DNA from: Mycobacterium sp. PO1
GTDB taxonomy: Bacteria > Actinomycetota > Actinomycetes > Mycobacteriales > Mycobacteriaceae
Direction: 5' to 3'
DNA: 64,000 bases
Assembly: GCF_017312405.1 (NCBI RefSeq)
Contig: NZ_BLTG01000030.1
Span: 62,001-126,000 of the forward strand
Shown piece after piece: positions 54,910 through 63,445 of this stretch. Made by a program: the position numbers and the translations under genes. Below the pieces are notes generated by a model. That model did not search any database and was not told the DNA's origin. It worked only from the letters and a program-made list of their open reading frames with translations. Each line of letters starts with the position of its first letter. Positions within the stretch are counted from its first letter, which is position 1.

Positions 54910-57900
54910 GTGAGTTCACCTTCACCATTCGGTCAGAACGAGTGGTTGGTCGAAGAGATGTACCGCAAGTTCCGTGAGGATCCCTCATCGGTCGATGCCA
55001 GCTGGCATGAGTTTCTCGTCGACTACTCCCCCGAACCCACCGATGCCGCCCCCGGCAACGGCAAGCCCGCGACACAAGGGAACTCGGCGCCGACCGCTCC
55101 TCCCGAACCCGCGCCGGCGCCGGCCCCCAAGTCCGCAGGAAGCAACGGCACGTCGTCGTCTGCGTCGAAGCCCGCAGCGAAGCCGGACAGCAGGAAGGAC
55201 GAGTCGAAGTCCACCTCCACAGCCGAGACGAAGTCCAAGTCCGAGGCCAAGCCGAAGAGCGAGAGCAAGTCCGAGAGCAAGTCCGACGCCAAGGCCAAGC
55301 CCGCGGCCAAGCAGGACAGCGCAGCGCCTGCCAAGGCTGAGCCGGCGAAGAGCCGGCCCGCAGCCGACGAGGACGAGAACCAGGTGCTGCGGGGCGCGGC
55401 CGCGGCGGTCGCCAAGAACATGTCCGCCTCGCTGGAGGTGCCGACCGCGACGAGCGTGCGCGCCATCCCGGCCAAGGCGATGATCGACAACCGTATCGTC
55501 ATCAACAACCACCTCAAGCGGACCCGCGGCGGCAAGATCTCGTTCACCCACCTGCTGGGGTACGCGATCGTGCAGGCCGTCAAGCAGTTCCCGAACATGA
55601 ACCGGCACTTCGCCGAGGTCGACGGCAAGCCCAACGCCGTCACACCGGCACACACCAATCTCGGGCTGGCCATCGACCTGCCGGGCAAGGGCGGTCAGCG
55701 GGCCCTGGTCGTGGCCGCGATCAAGAACTGCGAGACGATGACGTTCGGCCAGTTCATCGCGGCTTACGAGGACATCGTGCGCCGGGCCCGCGACGGCAAG
55801 CTCACCGCTGAGGACTTCTCCGGGGTGACGATCTCGCTGACCAACCCGGGCACCATCGGCACCGTCCACTCGGTGCCACGGCTGATGCAGGGCCAGGGCG
55901 CGATCATCGGCGCCGGCGCGATGGAGTACCCGGCCGAGTTCCAGGGCGCCAGCGAGCACCGGATCAATGAGGTCGGCGTCGGCAAATTGATGACGCTGAC
56001 CTCGACCTACGACCACCGCATCATCCAGGGCGCGGAATCGGGTGACTTCCTGCGCACGATCCACAAGCTGCTGCTCGACGACGACTTCTACGACGAGATC
56101 TTCCGCGAGCTGGGCATCCCCCACGAGCCGGTGCGTTGGCGCATCGACAACCCGGATCCCATCGAGGACAAGAGCGCCCGCGTCATCGAGTTGATCGCGG
56201 CCTACCGCAACCGCGGTCATCTCATGGCCGACATCGACCCGTTGCGACTGGACAACACCCGCTTCCGCAGCCACCCCGACCTCGACGTCAACACCCACGG
56301 CCTGACGCTGTGGGACCTGGACCGGGAGTTCAAGGTCAACGGCTTCGCCGGGCAACAGCAGAAGAAGCTGCGCGACGTCCTGGGCCTGCTGCGCGACGCG
56401 TACTGCCGCCACGTCGGGGTGGAGTACACCCACATCCTCGAGCCCGAACAGCAGAAGTGGCTCGAGGAGCGCATCGAGGTCAAGCACGAGAAACCGACGG
56501 TCGCCGAGCAGAAGTACATCCTGAGTAAGCTCAACGCCGCCGAGGCGTTCGAGACGTTCCTGCAGACCAAGTACGTCGGTCAGAAGCGGTTCTCCCTGGA
56601 GGGCGCCGAGACCGTCATCCCGATGATGGACGCGGCGATCGACCAGTGCGCCGAGCACGGCCTCGACGAGGTCGTCATCGGCATGCCGCACCGCGGCCGG
56701 CTCAACGTGCTCGCCAACATCGTCGGCAAACCGTACAGCCAGATCTTCACCGAGTTCGAGGGCAACTTGAACCCGTCGCAGGCCCACGGCTCCGGCGACG
56801 TCAAGTACCACCTCGGTGCCACCGGAACCTACATCCAGATGTTCGGTGACAACGACATCGCGGTGTCGCTGGTGGCCAACCCCAGCCACCTCGAGGCGGT
56901 CGACCCCGTGCTCGAAGGCATCGTGCGCGCCAAGCAGGACATGATGGACGTCGGGGAAGAGCCCAACGGCTCGAACCAGTTCACCGTCGTGCCGATGATG
57001 CTGCACGGCGACGCGGCGTTCGCCGGGCAGGGCGTGGTCGCCGAGACGCTGAACCTGGCGCTGCTGCGCGGCTACCGCACCGGCGGGACGATCCACATCA
57101 TCGTCAACAACCAGATCGGCTTCACCACCTCGCCGTACGACTCACGGTCCTCGGAGTACTGCACCGACGTGGCGAAGATGATCGGCGCACCGATCTTCCA
57201 CGTCAACGGCGACGACCCCGAAGCCTGCGTGTGGGTGGCCAAGCTGGCGGTGGACTTCCGGCAGAAGTTCAAGAAGGACGTCGTCATCGACATGCTGTGC
57301 TACCGCCGCCGCGGTCACAACGAGGGCGACGACCCGTCGATGACCCAGCCCAACATGTACGACGTCATCGACACCAAGCGCGGTGTCCGCAAGACCTACA
57401 CCGAAGCCCTGATCGGCCGCGGCGACATCTCGATGAAAGAGGCCGAGGACGCGCTGCGCGACTACCAGGGTCAGCTCGAACGCGTCTTCAACGAAGTCCG
57501 CGAGCTCGAGAAGCACGAGATCGAGCCGAGCTCGTCGGTGGAGTCCGACCAGATGGTGCCCGCCGGAATGACCACCGCGGTGGAGAAGGCGCTGCTGCAA
57601 CGCATCGGTGACGCGCACCTGGCCGCCGGCGAGGAGTTCAGCATCCATCCCCGCGTCAAGCCGGTGCTCGAGAAGCGCCGCGAGATGGCCTACGAGGGCA
57701 AGGTCGACTGGGCCTTCGCCGAGCTGCTGGCCCTGGGCTCGTTCCTCGCCGAGGGCCGGACGATCCGGCTGACCGGTCAGGACACCCGGCGCGGCACCTT
57801 CACCCAGCGCCACTCGGTGATCATCGACCGCAAGACGGGCAAGGAGTTCACGCCACTGGATCTGCTGACCGTCGACTCCGACGGCAACCCGACCGGCGGC

Positions 57901-58761
57901 AAGTTCATGGTCTACGACTCGGCGCTCTCGGAGTTCGCCGCGGTGGGCTTCGAATACGGCTACTCGGTCGGCAATCCCGACGCGATGGTGCTGTGGGAAG
58001 CCCAGTTCGGCGACTTCGTCAACGGCGCGCAGTCGATCATCGACGAGTTCATCAGCTCCGGTGAGGCCAAGTGGGGGCAGCTCTCCGACGTGGTGCTGCT
58101 GCTGCCGCACGGCCACGAGGGCCAGGGCCCCGACCACACCTCGGGTCGCATCGAGCGGTTCCTGCTGCTGTGGGCCGAGGGATCGATGACAATCGCGATG
58201 CCCTCCACGCCGGCGAACTACTTCCACCTGCTGCGCCGCCACGGTCTCGACGGCATCCACCGCCCGCTGATCGTGTTCACCCCGAAGTCGATGCTGCGCA
58301 ACAAGGCCGCGGTTTCCGACCTCAAGGAGTTCACCGAGGCCAAGTTCCGCTCGGTGATGGAGGAACCCACCTACGAGGAGGGTGACGGCGACCGCTCGAA
58401 GGTCACGCGCATCCTGCTGACCAGCGGCAAGTTGTACTACGAGCTGGCCAACCGGAAGAACAAGGACAAGCGCGACGACGTGGCGATCGTGCGGCTCGAG
58501 CAGCTGGCGCCGCTGCCCAAGCGGAGACTGGCCGAGACCCTGGACCACTACCCCAACGCGAAGCAGTTCTTCTGGGTGCAGGAAGAGCCGGCCAACCAGG
58601 GTGCGTGGCCGACGATGGGGCTCACGCTCCCCGAGGTGCTGCCGGACAAGCTGACCGGCATCACGCGCATCTCTCGGCGCGCGATGTCGGCGCCGTCGTC
58701 AGGTTCGTCGAAGGTGCACGCCGTCGAGCAGCAGGAGCTGATCGACGAAGCGTTCGGCTGA
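54910..58761 (+). CDS. kgd: Multifunctional 2-oxoglutarate metabolism enzyme Kgd
   Basis: 1283 residues from GTG 54910 (mycobacterial Kgd is about 1230). The start is set by the conserved N-terminus [21 protein letters not shown] Lys/Ser/Ala/Glu-rich linker (~45-155) is longer than usual and explains the extra length. The E2-like acyltransferase domain contains [16 protein letters not shown] with the DHR motif. The ThDP-dependent decarboxylase domain has [26 protein letters not shown]-type metal region ([10 protein letters not shown]) and [14 protein letters not shown]. It converts 2-oxoglutarate to succinyl-CoA (or succinic semialdehyde or 2-hydroxy-3-oxoadipate) and is controlled by GarA. 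Very strong identity to the H37Rv sequence I remember. Confidence 0.97.
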   Translation: MSSPSPFGQNEWLVEEMYRKFREDPSSVDASWHEFLVDYSPEPTDAAPGNGKPATQGNSAPTAPPEPAPAPAPKSAGSNGTSSSASKPAAKPDSRKDESKSTSTAETKSKSEAKPKSESKSESKSDAKAKPAAKQDSAAPAKAEPAKSRPAADEDENQVLRGAAAAVAKNMSASLEVPTATSVRAIPAKAMIDNRIVINNHLKRTRGGKISFTHLLGYAIVQAVKQFPNMNRHFAEVDGKPNAVTPAHTNLGLAIDLPGKGGQRALVVAAIKNCETMTFGQFIAAYEDIVRRARDGKLTAEDFSGVTISLTNPGTIGTVHSVPRLMQGQGAIIGAGAMEYPAEFQGASEHRINEVGVGKLMTLTSTYDHRIIQGAESGDFLRTIHKLLLDDDFYDEIFRELGIPHEPVRWRIDNPDPIEDKSARVIELIAAYRNRGHLMADIDPLRLDNTRFRSHPDLDVNTHGLTLWDLDREFKVNGFAGQQQKKLRDVLGLLRDAYCRHVGVEYTHILEPEQQKWLEERIEVKHEKPTVAEQKYILSKLNAAEAFETFLQTKYVGQKRFSLEGAETVIPMMDAAIDQCAEHGLDEVVIGMPHRGRLNVLANIVGKPYSQIFTEFEGNLNPSQAHGSGDVKYHLGATGTYIQMFGDNDIAVSLVANPSHLEAVDPVLEGIVRAKQDMMDVGEEPNGSNQFTVVPMMLHGDAAFAGQGVVAETLNLALLRGYRTGGTIHIIVNNQIGFTTSPYDSRSSEYCTDVAKMIGAPIFHVNGDDPEACVWVAKLAVDFRQKFKKDVVIDMLCYRRRGHNEGDDPSMTQPNMYDVIDTKRGVRKTYTEALIGRGDISMKEAEDALRDYQGQLERVFNEVRELEKHEIEPSSSVESDQMVPAGMTTAVEKALLQRIGDAHLAAGEEFSIHPRVKPVLEKRREMAYEGKVDWAFAELLALGSFLAEGRTIRLTGQDTRRGTFTQRHSVIIDRKTGKEFTPLDLLTVDSDGNPTGGKFMVYDSALSEFAAVGFEYGYSVGNPDAMVLWEAQFGDFVNGAQSIIDEFISSGEAKWGQLSDVVLLLPHGHEGQGPDHTSGRIERFLLLWAEGSMTIAMPSTPANYFHLLRRHGLDGIHRPLIVFTPKSMLRNKAAVSDLKEFTEAKFRSVMEEPTYEEGDGDRSKVTRILLTSGKLYYELANRKNKDKRDDVAIVRLEQLAPLPKRRLAETLDHYPNAKQFFWVQEEPANQGAWPTMGLTLPEVLPDKLTGITRISRRAMSAPSSGSSKVHAVEQQELIDEAFG

Positions 58762-58837
58762 CCAGAGGCCTTTCCCTGCGAAGGCCGTTCCTGGCGAGGG
58801 CCTTTCCCCGGAAGGGCGCGCGTCTGCACGCCGACGC

Positions 58838-58859
58838 GCCGCGACCGCGCGGTCGCGGC
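58838..58859. terminator. Perfect 22-bp palindrome between convergent genes
   Basis: GCCGCGACCGC/GCGGTCGCGGC forms an 11-base stem with no loop bases beyond its own centre. It lies in the 156 bp between kgd and ridA. An upstream hairpin GGCCTT-N8-AAGGCC is at about 58767-58786. There is no T-run. Confidence 0.4.
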
Positions 58860-58917
58860 CGGGGTGGCCAGCCGCGACCCATCCGCATGGTGACTTTCTG
58901 GTCAGGGCGCGGCTCGG

Positions 58918-59358
58918 CTAGGGCCTCGCTCCGAGGATCGCGGTGACCCGGATCTCCACGCGCATGCCCGGCGCGGCGAGCGCGGCGACACCGGTCTCGG
59001 TCCATATCGGTGCGTGGTCAGGCATCCACTTGCGCATCTGGGCGATCATGGCGTCGTTGTGCGCGTCGAAGATCGAGTCCGACCCGCTGGCCAGGTGATA
59101 CGAATTCAGGTGGATCACGTCGCGCCAGGAGGCACCGGCGGTGGCCAGCGTCCGCTCGACGTTCTCGAAGGCCCGCGCGATCTCGTCTTCCAGCGAATCC
59201 GGAAAATTCAACTCGTCGTCCCAACCGCCCTGCCCGGAGATCTCGACCCGGTCCCCCACTCGCACCGCCTGGCTGTAATGCCGCTCCCTGCGCAACATCT
59301 CGCCGTACCCCGGCGTCACGAAGAACTCGACATCGTCAACTGATTTCACTTCATCCAT
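58918..59358 (-). CDS. RidA-family protein (YjgF/YER057c/UK114)
   Basis: 146 residues from ATG 59358. The RidA fold is seen in HYSQAVRVGDRVEISGQGG, AFENVERTLATAGASWRDVI and the C-terminal APGMRVEIRVTAIL, where the Arg usually needed for imine hydrolysis is present. It likely hydrolyses 2-aminoacrylate or related imines, or a specialised substrate. It is divergent from a MarR gene. Its start codon is covered by a perfect 11-bp inverted repeat and preceded at six bases by TATTTT, so it is leaderless and probably repressed by that MarR. Confidence 0.9.
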   Translation of the reverse strand: MDEVKSVDDVEFFVTPGYGEMLRRERHYSQAVRVGDRVEISGQGGWDDELNFPDSLEDEIARAFENVERTLATAGASWRDVIHLNSYHLASGSDSIFDAHNDAMIAQMRKWMPDHAPIWTETGVAALAAPGMRVEIRVTAILGARP

Positions 59359-59390
59359 GAAGTGAAAATACCCCGTATGACTTCACGTGT
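59344..59390 (-). promoter_or_regulatory. ridA leaderless promoter and MarR-type operator
   Basis: A perfect inverted repeat TTTCACTTCAT-CC-ATGAAGTGAAA is at 59344-59367. In minus-strand sense TTTACA, a 17-bp spacer, TATTTT and six bases lead to ATG 59358, an almost ideal promoter. The repeat overlaps the -10 and the first five codons. Confidence 0.7.
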
Positions 59391-59423
59391 AAACTCATCT
59401 CCCGGCGACGGACAGGAGGCGCA

Positions 59424-59918
59424 ATGCCAGGCACCGACGAAACGCGATGGCTCAGCCCCCAGGAGAAGGACGCTTGGACCAGCCTGATCTCGATGATCCT
59501 GCTTCTGCCCGGAAAGCTCGAAGCGCCGCTGCGGGAGGTCGACCTCACGCTGTTCGAGTACCTGACGTTGAGCCACCTCTCGGAAGCCCCCGACCGTCGT
59601 ATCCGCATGAGCGAGTTGGCGTTCCTGGCCAACGGCTCGTTATCGCGGCTGTCGAATGTGGTCAAGCGTTTCGAGCAACGCGGGTGGGTCGTCCGCTCGC
59701 CGGACCCCGCAGACGGCCGCTACACGATCGCCGAACTCACCGGCGCCGGCCACCGCATCGTGGTCGATGCCGCACCGATCCATGTGAACTCTGTTCGCGA
59801 ACTGGTGCTCGACCGACTCACCACGTCCGACAAGCAGGCCTTGACCCGGATCGCCGCCAAACTGCACGTGGTCAAGCGCAACACGGCCACCGGTAGCAGC
59901 TTGGAACCAGAAGCCTGA
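59424..59918 (+). CDS. MarR-family transcriptional regulator
   Basis: 164 residues from ATG 59424, with ribosome site AGGAGG at 59414-59419. The winged HTH is in RIRMSELAFLANGSLSRLSN followed by VVKRFEQRGWVVRSPDPADG. The divergent ridA gene and the palindrome between them point to autoregulation and control of ridA. No redox-sensing Cys is seen, so a small-molecule ligand is more likely than oxidation. Confidence 0.92.
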   Translation: MPGTDETRWLSPQEKDAWTSLISMILLLPGKLEAPLREVDLTLFEYLTLSHLSEAPDRRIRMSELAFLANGSLSRLSNVVKRFEQRGWVVRSPDPADGRYTIAELTGAGHRIVVDAAPIHVNSVRELVLDRLTTSDKQALTRIAAKLHVVKRNTATGSSLEPEA

Positions 59919-59927
59919 CCCGATCGC

Positions 59928-60284
59928 TCAGCCCAGTAACGAGAACGGGCGCCCGTCGGTCAGCGCGGTCACGGCGCGGGGGCAGAAGATCTGGATCGCC
60001 AGACCGGTGAACATCGTCGCCGCCCCCAGCGGTCGGCCCAGCGCATCGGCAACGTCGGAGGCCACGTTGGCCATGTTCTGCCCCGGCTCGACCAGCATCG
60101 GGCACACCGCCTCCCCGACCCGCACCGCGGTGGCCGGGTCGATGCCACCCAGCCCGTAGTCGCCCAGCATCGCCAGGAACACGTCCGCACCGGTGTCGGC
60201 CTGCGCGGCAGGCGCCGAGACCGTCGCCGTGAGGGCGGTCGCCGCCAGCACGGAGGCGGCGACCGCGAGCTTGAAGCACGTCAT
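59928..60284 (-). CDS. Small secreted DUF732-like protein
   Basis: 118 residues from ATG 60284. The signal peptide (MTCFKLAVAASVLAATALTA) ends near APAAQADTG, a typical mycobacterial signal-peptidase site. The mature part DVFLAMLGDYGLGGIDPATA with two later Cys residues (EAVCPML, IQIFCPRA) is typical of DUF732 exported proteins. Function unknown. It is divergent from the SDR gene. Confidence 0.85.
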   Translation of the reverse strand: MTCFKLAVAASVLAATALTATVSAPAAQADTGADVFLAMLGDYGLGGIDPATAVRVGEAVCPMLVEPGQNMANVASDVADALGRPLGAATMFTGLAIQIFCPRAVTALTDGRPFSLLG

Positions 60285-60340
60285 ACCGTTGATGTCGCCG
60301 GCACGGCCCACGGCATTACGCCGCGACCCACCCGGGCTTC

Positions 60341-60367
60341 GCCGGTACCCGCGGTACCGGCTAAACT
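60341..60367 (+). promoter_or_regulatory. Inverted repeat and -10 of the SDR gene
   Basis: A perfect repeat GCCGGTACC-CGC-GGTACCGGC (60341-60361) is directly followed by TAAACT (60362-60367), a good -10. A repressor binding here would block the promoter; no regulator gene lies nearby. Confidence 0.55.
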
Positions 60368-60416
60368 GGGCGGCACTCAACACGCGTACAACAACGAGCA
60401 GCACGAGGGAGTGTCC

Positions 60417-61247
60417 ATGGAAGGCTTCGCGGGAAAGGTCGCTGTCGTCACCGGTGCCGGGTCGGGTATCGGCCAGGCCCTGGCCATCGAACTGGGGCGC
60501 TCCGGCGCCCACGTCGCCATCAGCGACGTCGACACCGAGGGCCTGGCCGTCACCGAGAAGCGCCTCAATGACATCGGCGTACACGTCAAGTGCGACCGGC
60601 TCGACGTCACCGAACGCGAAGCGTTCCTGCTCTACGCCGACGCCGTCGCCGAGCACTTCGGCAAGGTCAACCAGATCTACAACAACGCCGGCATCGCCTT
60701 CACCGGTGACATCGAGGTCAGCCAGTTCAAGGACATCGAGCGGGTCATGGACGTCGACTACTGGGGCGTGGTCAACGGCACCAAGGCGTTCCTGCCGCAC
60801 CTGATCTCCTCCGGCGACGGCCACGTGGTCAACGTCTCCAGCGTGTTCGGTCTGTTCGCCGTCCCGGGCCAGGCCGCCTACAACTCCGCGAAGTTCGCGG
60901 TGCGTGGCTTCACCGAGGCGCTGCGCCAAGAGATGGCGCTGGCCGGGCATCCGGTCAAGGTCAGCTGCGTCCATCCGGGCGGCATCAAGACCGCGATCGC
61001 CCGCAACGCCACCGCGGCCGAAGGCCTCGACCCCGGCGAACTCGCGAAGGCCTTCGACGCCAAGCTGGCCAGCACCACCCCGGAGAAGGCTGCCGAGGTG
61101 ATCCTCGACGGCGTCCGCAAGAACAAGGCCCGAATCCTGATCGGCCGAGACGCCAAGATGTTCGAGATCGTCATCCGCGCTTTCGGACCGCACTACCAGT
61201 CGCTGTTCCCCAAGGTGGTTTCGCGGCTGGTCGGCCCGTCGCGCTGA
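60417..61247 (+). CDS. Short-chain dehydrogenase/reductase (Rv1245c-like)
   Basis: 276 residues from ATG 60417 (GTG 60411 is two codons upstream). It has the NAD(P) motif VVTGAGSGIGQALA, NNAGIAF, catalytic Ser in VVNVSSVFG, and YNSAKFAV with catalytic Tyr and Lys. The Asp at the end of beta-2 (ISDVD) suggests NAD preference. Substrate unknown. Rv1245c is 276 residues in my memory. It is convergent with lpqZ. Confidence 0.93.
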   Translation: MEGFAGKVAVVTGAGSGIGQALAIELGRSGAHVAISDVDTEGLAVTEKRLNDIGVHVKCDRLDVTEREAFLLYADAVAEHFGKVNQIYNNAGIAFTGDIEVSQFKDIERVMDVDYWGVVNGTKAFLPHLISSGDGHVVNVSSVFGLFAVPGQAAYNSAKFAVRGFTEALRQEMALAGHPVKVSCVHPGGIKTAIARNATAAEGLDPGELAKAFDAKLASTTPEKAAEVILDGVRKNKARILIGRDAKMFEIVIRAFGPHYQSLFPKVVSRLVGPSR

Positions 61248-61249
61248 CG

Positions 61250-62068
61250 TCAGTTGCCGACGCCCAACGGATGCTCGTCGAGCCACCGGCCCGCGACCAG
61301 CCCCGGGTCGGCGCCCTCGGCCACTTGACGGCGCATGTCGGCCAGTGAGCCGGTGTCCAGCACACCCGCGATTTCGTTGAGCGCCAGCACCTGGGATTCG
61401 GTCAGCTCGTTGCGCCGGTACAGCGGGACGACGTTCTCGGCCCGCACCAGCGACGTGGTGTCGGCGAGCACCGCGACGTCCTCGGGGACATCCGGCGCGG
61501 CAGTGGTCGTCCACGCCGCGTCGACGTCGCCGGCCTGCAGCGCAGCGAACATCGCTGCATCGTCGGGGAATTCGCGCGGGTCGGACAGTCGACACGTGCC
61601 CAGCATCTGCGGAACCGACTGGCCGTCCACCGCGCCGACAGTGAGATCCGGGCAACGCCCCAGCACGTCGGACACGTCGTCGCCGGCCCACGTCTCGGCC
61701 GCCTGCTCGGTGACCGCCAGCGCGGGCTCGTCCTGCGCCGAGATCGTGTAGTCGCCGGCGGCGATCCCCTCGGGAAGTGACGACAGCAGGGTCCGGTAGA
61801 CCTGCACCTCTGAGCGCGCCGGCGACTGGGGGTCGAGCCGGTGCAGCAGTCTGCCGGTGAAGACCGGCGCCACCGTGATGTCCCCCGCATCCAGCCCGCG
61901 CAACGGATCCTGCGCTTCCTGCACGTGGGCCGGGTTGCCGTAGAAGCGCAGCGCGGCGACGTACAGATGGGCCAGCACCTGCGACTCCGGATCCGACGAC
62001 GCCCCCACGGGGATCGAGGGAGGCGGCGCCTGCCCTGCGCATCCCACCGCCAGCATCGCGACGAGCAA
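61250..62068 (-). CDS. lpqZ: Lipoprotein LpqZ (osmoprotectant-binding-like)
   Basis: 272 residues from TTG 62068, the most upstream conventional start I can find; ATG 62056 is four codons later. The lipobox is LAVGC. The body is an OpuAC/ProX-like solute-binding domain (VAPVFTGRLLHRLDP, VPQMLGTCRLSD, AWTTTAAPDVPEDVAVL). The N-terminus from TTG lacks the positive residues of a signal peptide. A CTG at 62110 in the same frame adds LIRTRSARLRLVLA, restores the n-region, gives 286 residues (the length I recall for Rv1244), and overlaps the malic-enzyme stop as CTGA. That is probably the real start. No ABC transporter is next to it. Confidence 0.85.
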   Translation of the reverse strand: MLVAMLAVGCAGQAPPPSIPVGASSDPESQVLAHLYVAALRFYGNPAHVQEAQDPLRGLDAGDITVAPVFTGRLLHRLDPQSPARSEVQVYRTLLSSLPEGIAAGDYTISAQDEPALAVTEQAAETWAGDDVSDVLGRCPDLTVGAVDGQSVPQMLGTCRLSDPREFPDDAAMFAALQAGDVDAAWTTTAAPDVPEDVAVLADTTSLVRAENVVPLYRRNELTESQVLALNEIAGVLDTGSLADMRRQVAEGADPGLVAGRWLDEHPLGVGN

Positions 62069-62106
62069 TGCCAGGACCAGCCTCAGCCGGGCACTCCGGG
62101 TGCGGA

Positions 62107-63315
62107 TCAGCCCGCCGACTCCTCGGACGCAGCGGCGACCGCAGCCGCCACCGCCGGACCCACCCGGGGATCCAGCGCGCTGGGCACGATGTGGTCGACA
62201 GCGAGCTCGTCACCGACCACCGAGAAGATCGCGTCCGCGGCGGCGACCTTCATCCGTTCGGTGATGCGGCGCGCGCCGGCGTCCAGCGCTCCGCGGAACA
62301 CGCCGGGGAAGGCCAGCACGTTGTTGATCTGGTTCGGGAAGTCGCTGCGACCGGTCGCGACCACCGCGGCATGCTTGCGCGCCGCATCCGGGTGGATCTC
62401 CGGATCAGGATTGGACAGCGCGAACACGATGCCGCCGGGCGCCATCGTCGCGATGATCTCCTCGGGGACCACGCCCGCCGACAGACCCAGGAACATGTCG
62501 GCGCCGTCGACGGCGTCGGCGATTCCCCCCGTGCGACCACTGGGGTTCGTGCGCTCGGCGAGCTCGGCCTTGAACGTGTTCAGATCCGAGCGACCGGTGT
62601 GGACGATTCCCTTGGAATCCAACACCGTGACATCGGTGATGCCCTTGGCCAGCAGAATGTTCGCGCAGGCCACACCTGCCGCGCCGGCGCCGGAGATCAC
62701 CACCCTCAGCTCGTGCATGTCGCGGTCGAGCACCTTGCACGCGCCCTGCAACGCACCGAGCACCACGATCGCCGTGCCGTGCTGATCGTCGTGCATCACC
62801 GGGCAGTCCAGCGCCTCGATCACCCGCCGCTCGATCTCGAAGCAGCGCGGCGCCGAGATGTCTTCGAGGTTGACCGCGCCGAACGTGGGACGCAGCCGGA
62901 TCAGCGTTTCGACGATCTCGTCGGGATCCTTGGTGTCCAGCACGATCGGAATGGAGTCCAAGCCACCGAACTCCTTGAACAGCGCGCTCTTGCCCTCCAT
63001 GACCGGCAGTGAGGCGGCCGCGCCGATGTCGCCGAGACCCAGCACCGCGCTTCCGTCGCTGACCACCGCGACCAGGCGATTGGCCCAGGTGTACTTGGCG
63101 GCCAGCGTCTTGTCGGCCGCGATCGCGCGACTGACCTGGGCTACCCCCGGCGTGTACGCGATCGACAGCGCGCGCTGGGTGTCCAGAGGAGACTTCAGAG
63201 CCACCGAGAGCTTGCCACCCTCGTGCGCTGCAAAGATCTCGCTGTCCTCGATGACAACCTGGGGTGTGCGCACCTGCGGCGAGCCTTCGCGCGCGGTGAC
63301 GACGTTATCAGCCAC
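62107..63315 (-). CDS. Short NAD(P)-dependent malic enzyme
   Basis: 402 residues from GTG 63315, the bacterial short form without a C-terminal phosphotransacetylase domain. Conserved parts are SIAYTPGVAQVSRAIA, the catalytic Lys segment FKEFGGLDSIPIVLD, NLEDISAPRCFEIER, HDDQHGTAIVVLGAL, the dinucleotide motif ISGAGAAGVACANIL, and FALSNPDPEIHPD. It makes pyruvate and CO2 from malate with NAD(P)H. GTG is seven bases after TACCCT (63328-63323), so it is probably leaderless. In H37Rv this position next to corA is held by mdh (Rv1240); here malic enzyme stands instead. Confidence 0.93.
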   Translation of the reverse strand: MADNVVTAREGSPQVRTPQVVIEDSEIFAAHEGGKLSVALKSPLDTQRALSIAYTPGVAQVSRAIAADKTLAAKYTWANRLVAVVSDGSAVLGLGDIGAAASLPVMEGKSALFKEFGGLDSIPIVLDTKDPDEIVETLIRLRPTFGAVNLEDISAPRCFEIERRVIEALDCPVMHDDQHGTAIVVLGALQGACKVLDRDMHELRVVISGAGAAGVACANILLAKGITDVTVLDSKGIVHTGRSDLNTFKAELAERTNPSGRTGGIADAVDGADMFLGLSAGVVPEEIIATMAPGGIVFALSNPDPEIHPDAARKHAAVVATGRSDFPNQINNVLAFPGVFRGALDAGARRITERMKVAAADAIFSVVGDELAVDHIVPSALDPRVGPAVAAAVAAASEESAG

Positions 63316-63445
63316 GGCCGTCAGGGTAACCGACCTCGGAATCTCACATCGATAGGTTCCCCCTCGGTGATCACGCCACGGCCACCGAGGTCCGCGCTAT
63401 CAGCGCCGTCCTACCAGGGTGGACGGCATCGAATGGAGACACCAC

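Noticed and set aside
54985..57096. A 703-codon open frame antisense to kgd
   Set aside because: Same reason: it lies fully inside kgd and its composition is that of an antisense frame.
59928..62213. A single 761-codon frame running through lpqZ, the SDR and the small secreted protein
   Set aside because: Only its last 118 codons (the DUF732-like protein) are a gene. The rest is shadow of genes on both strands.
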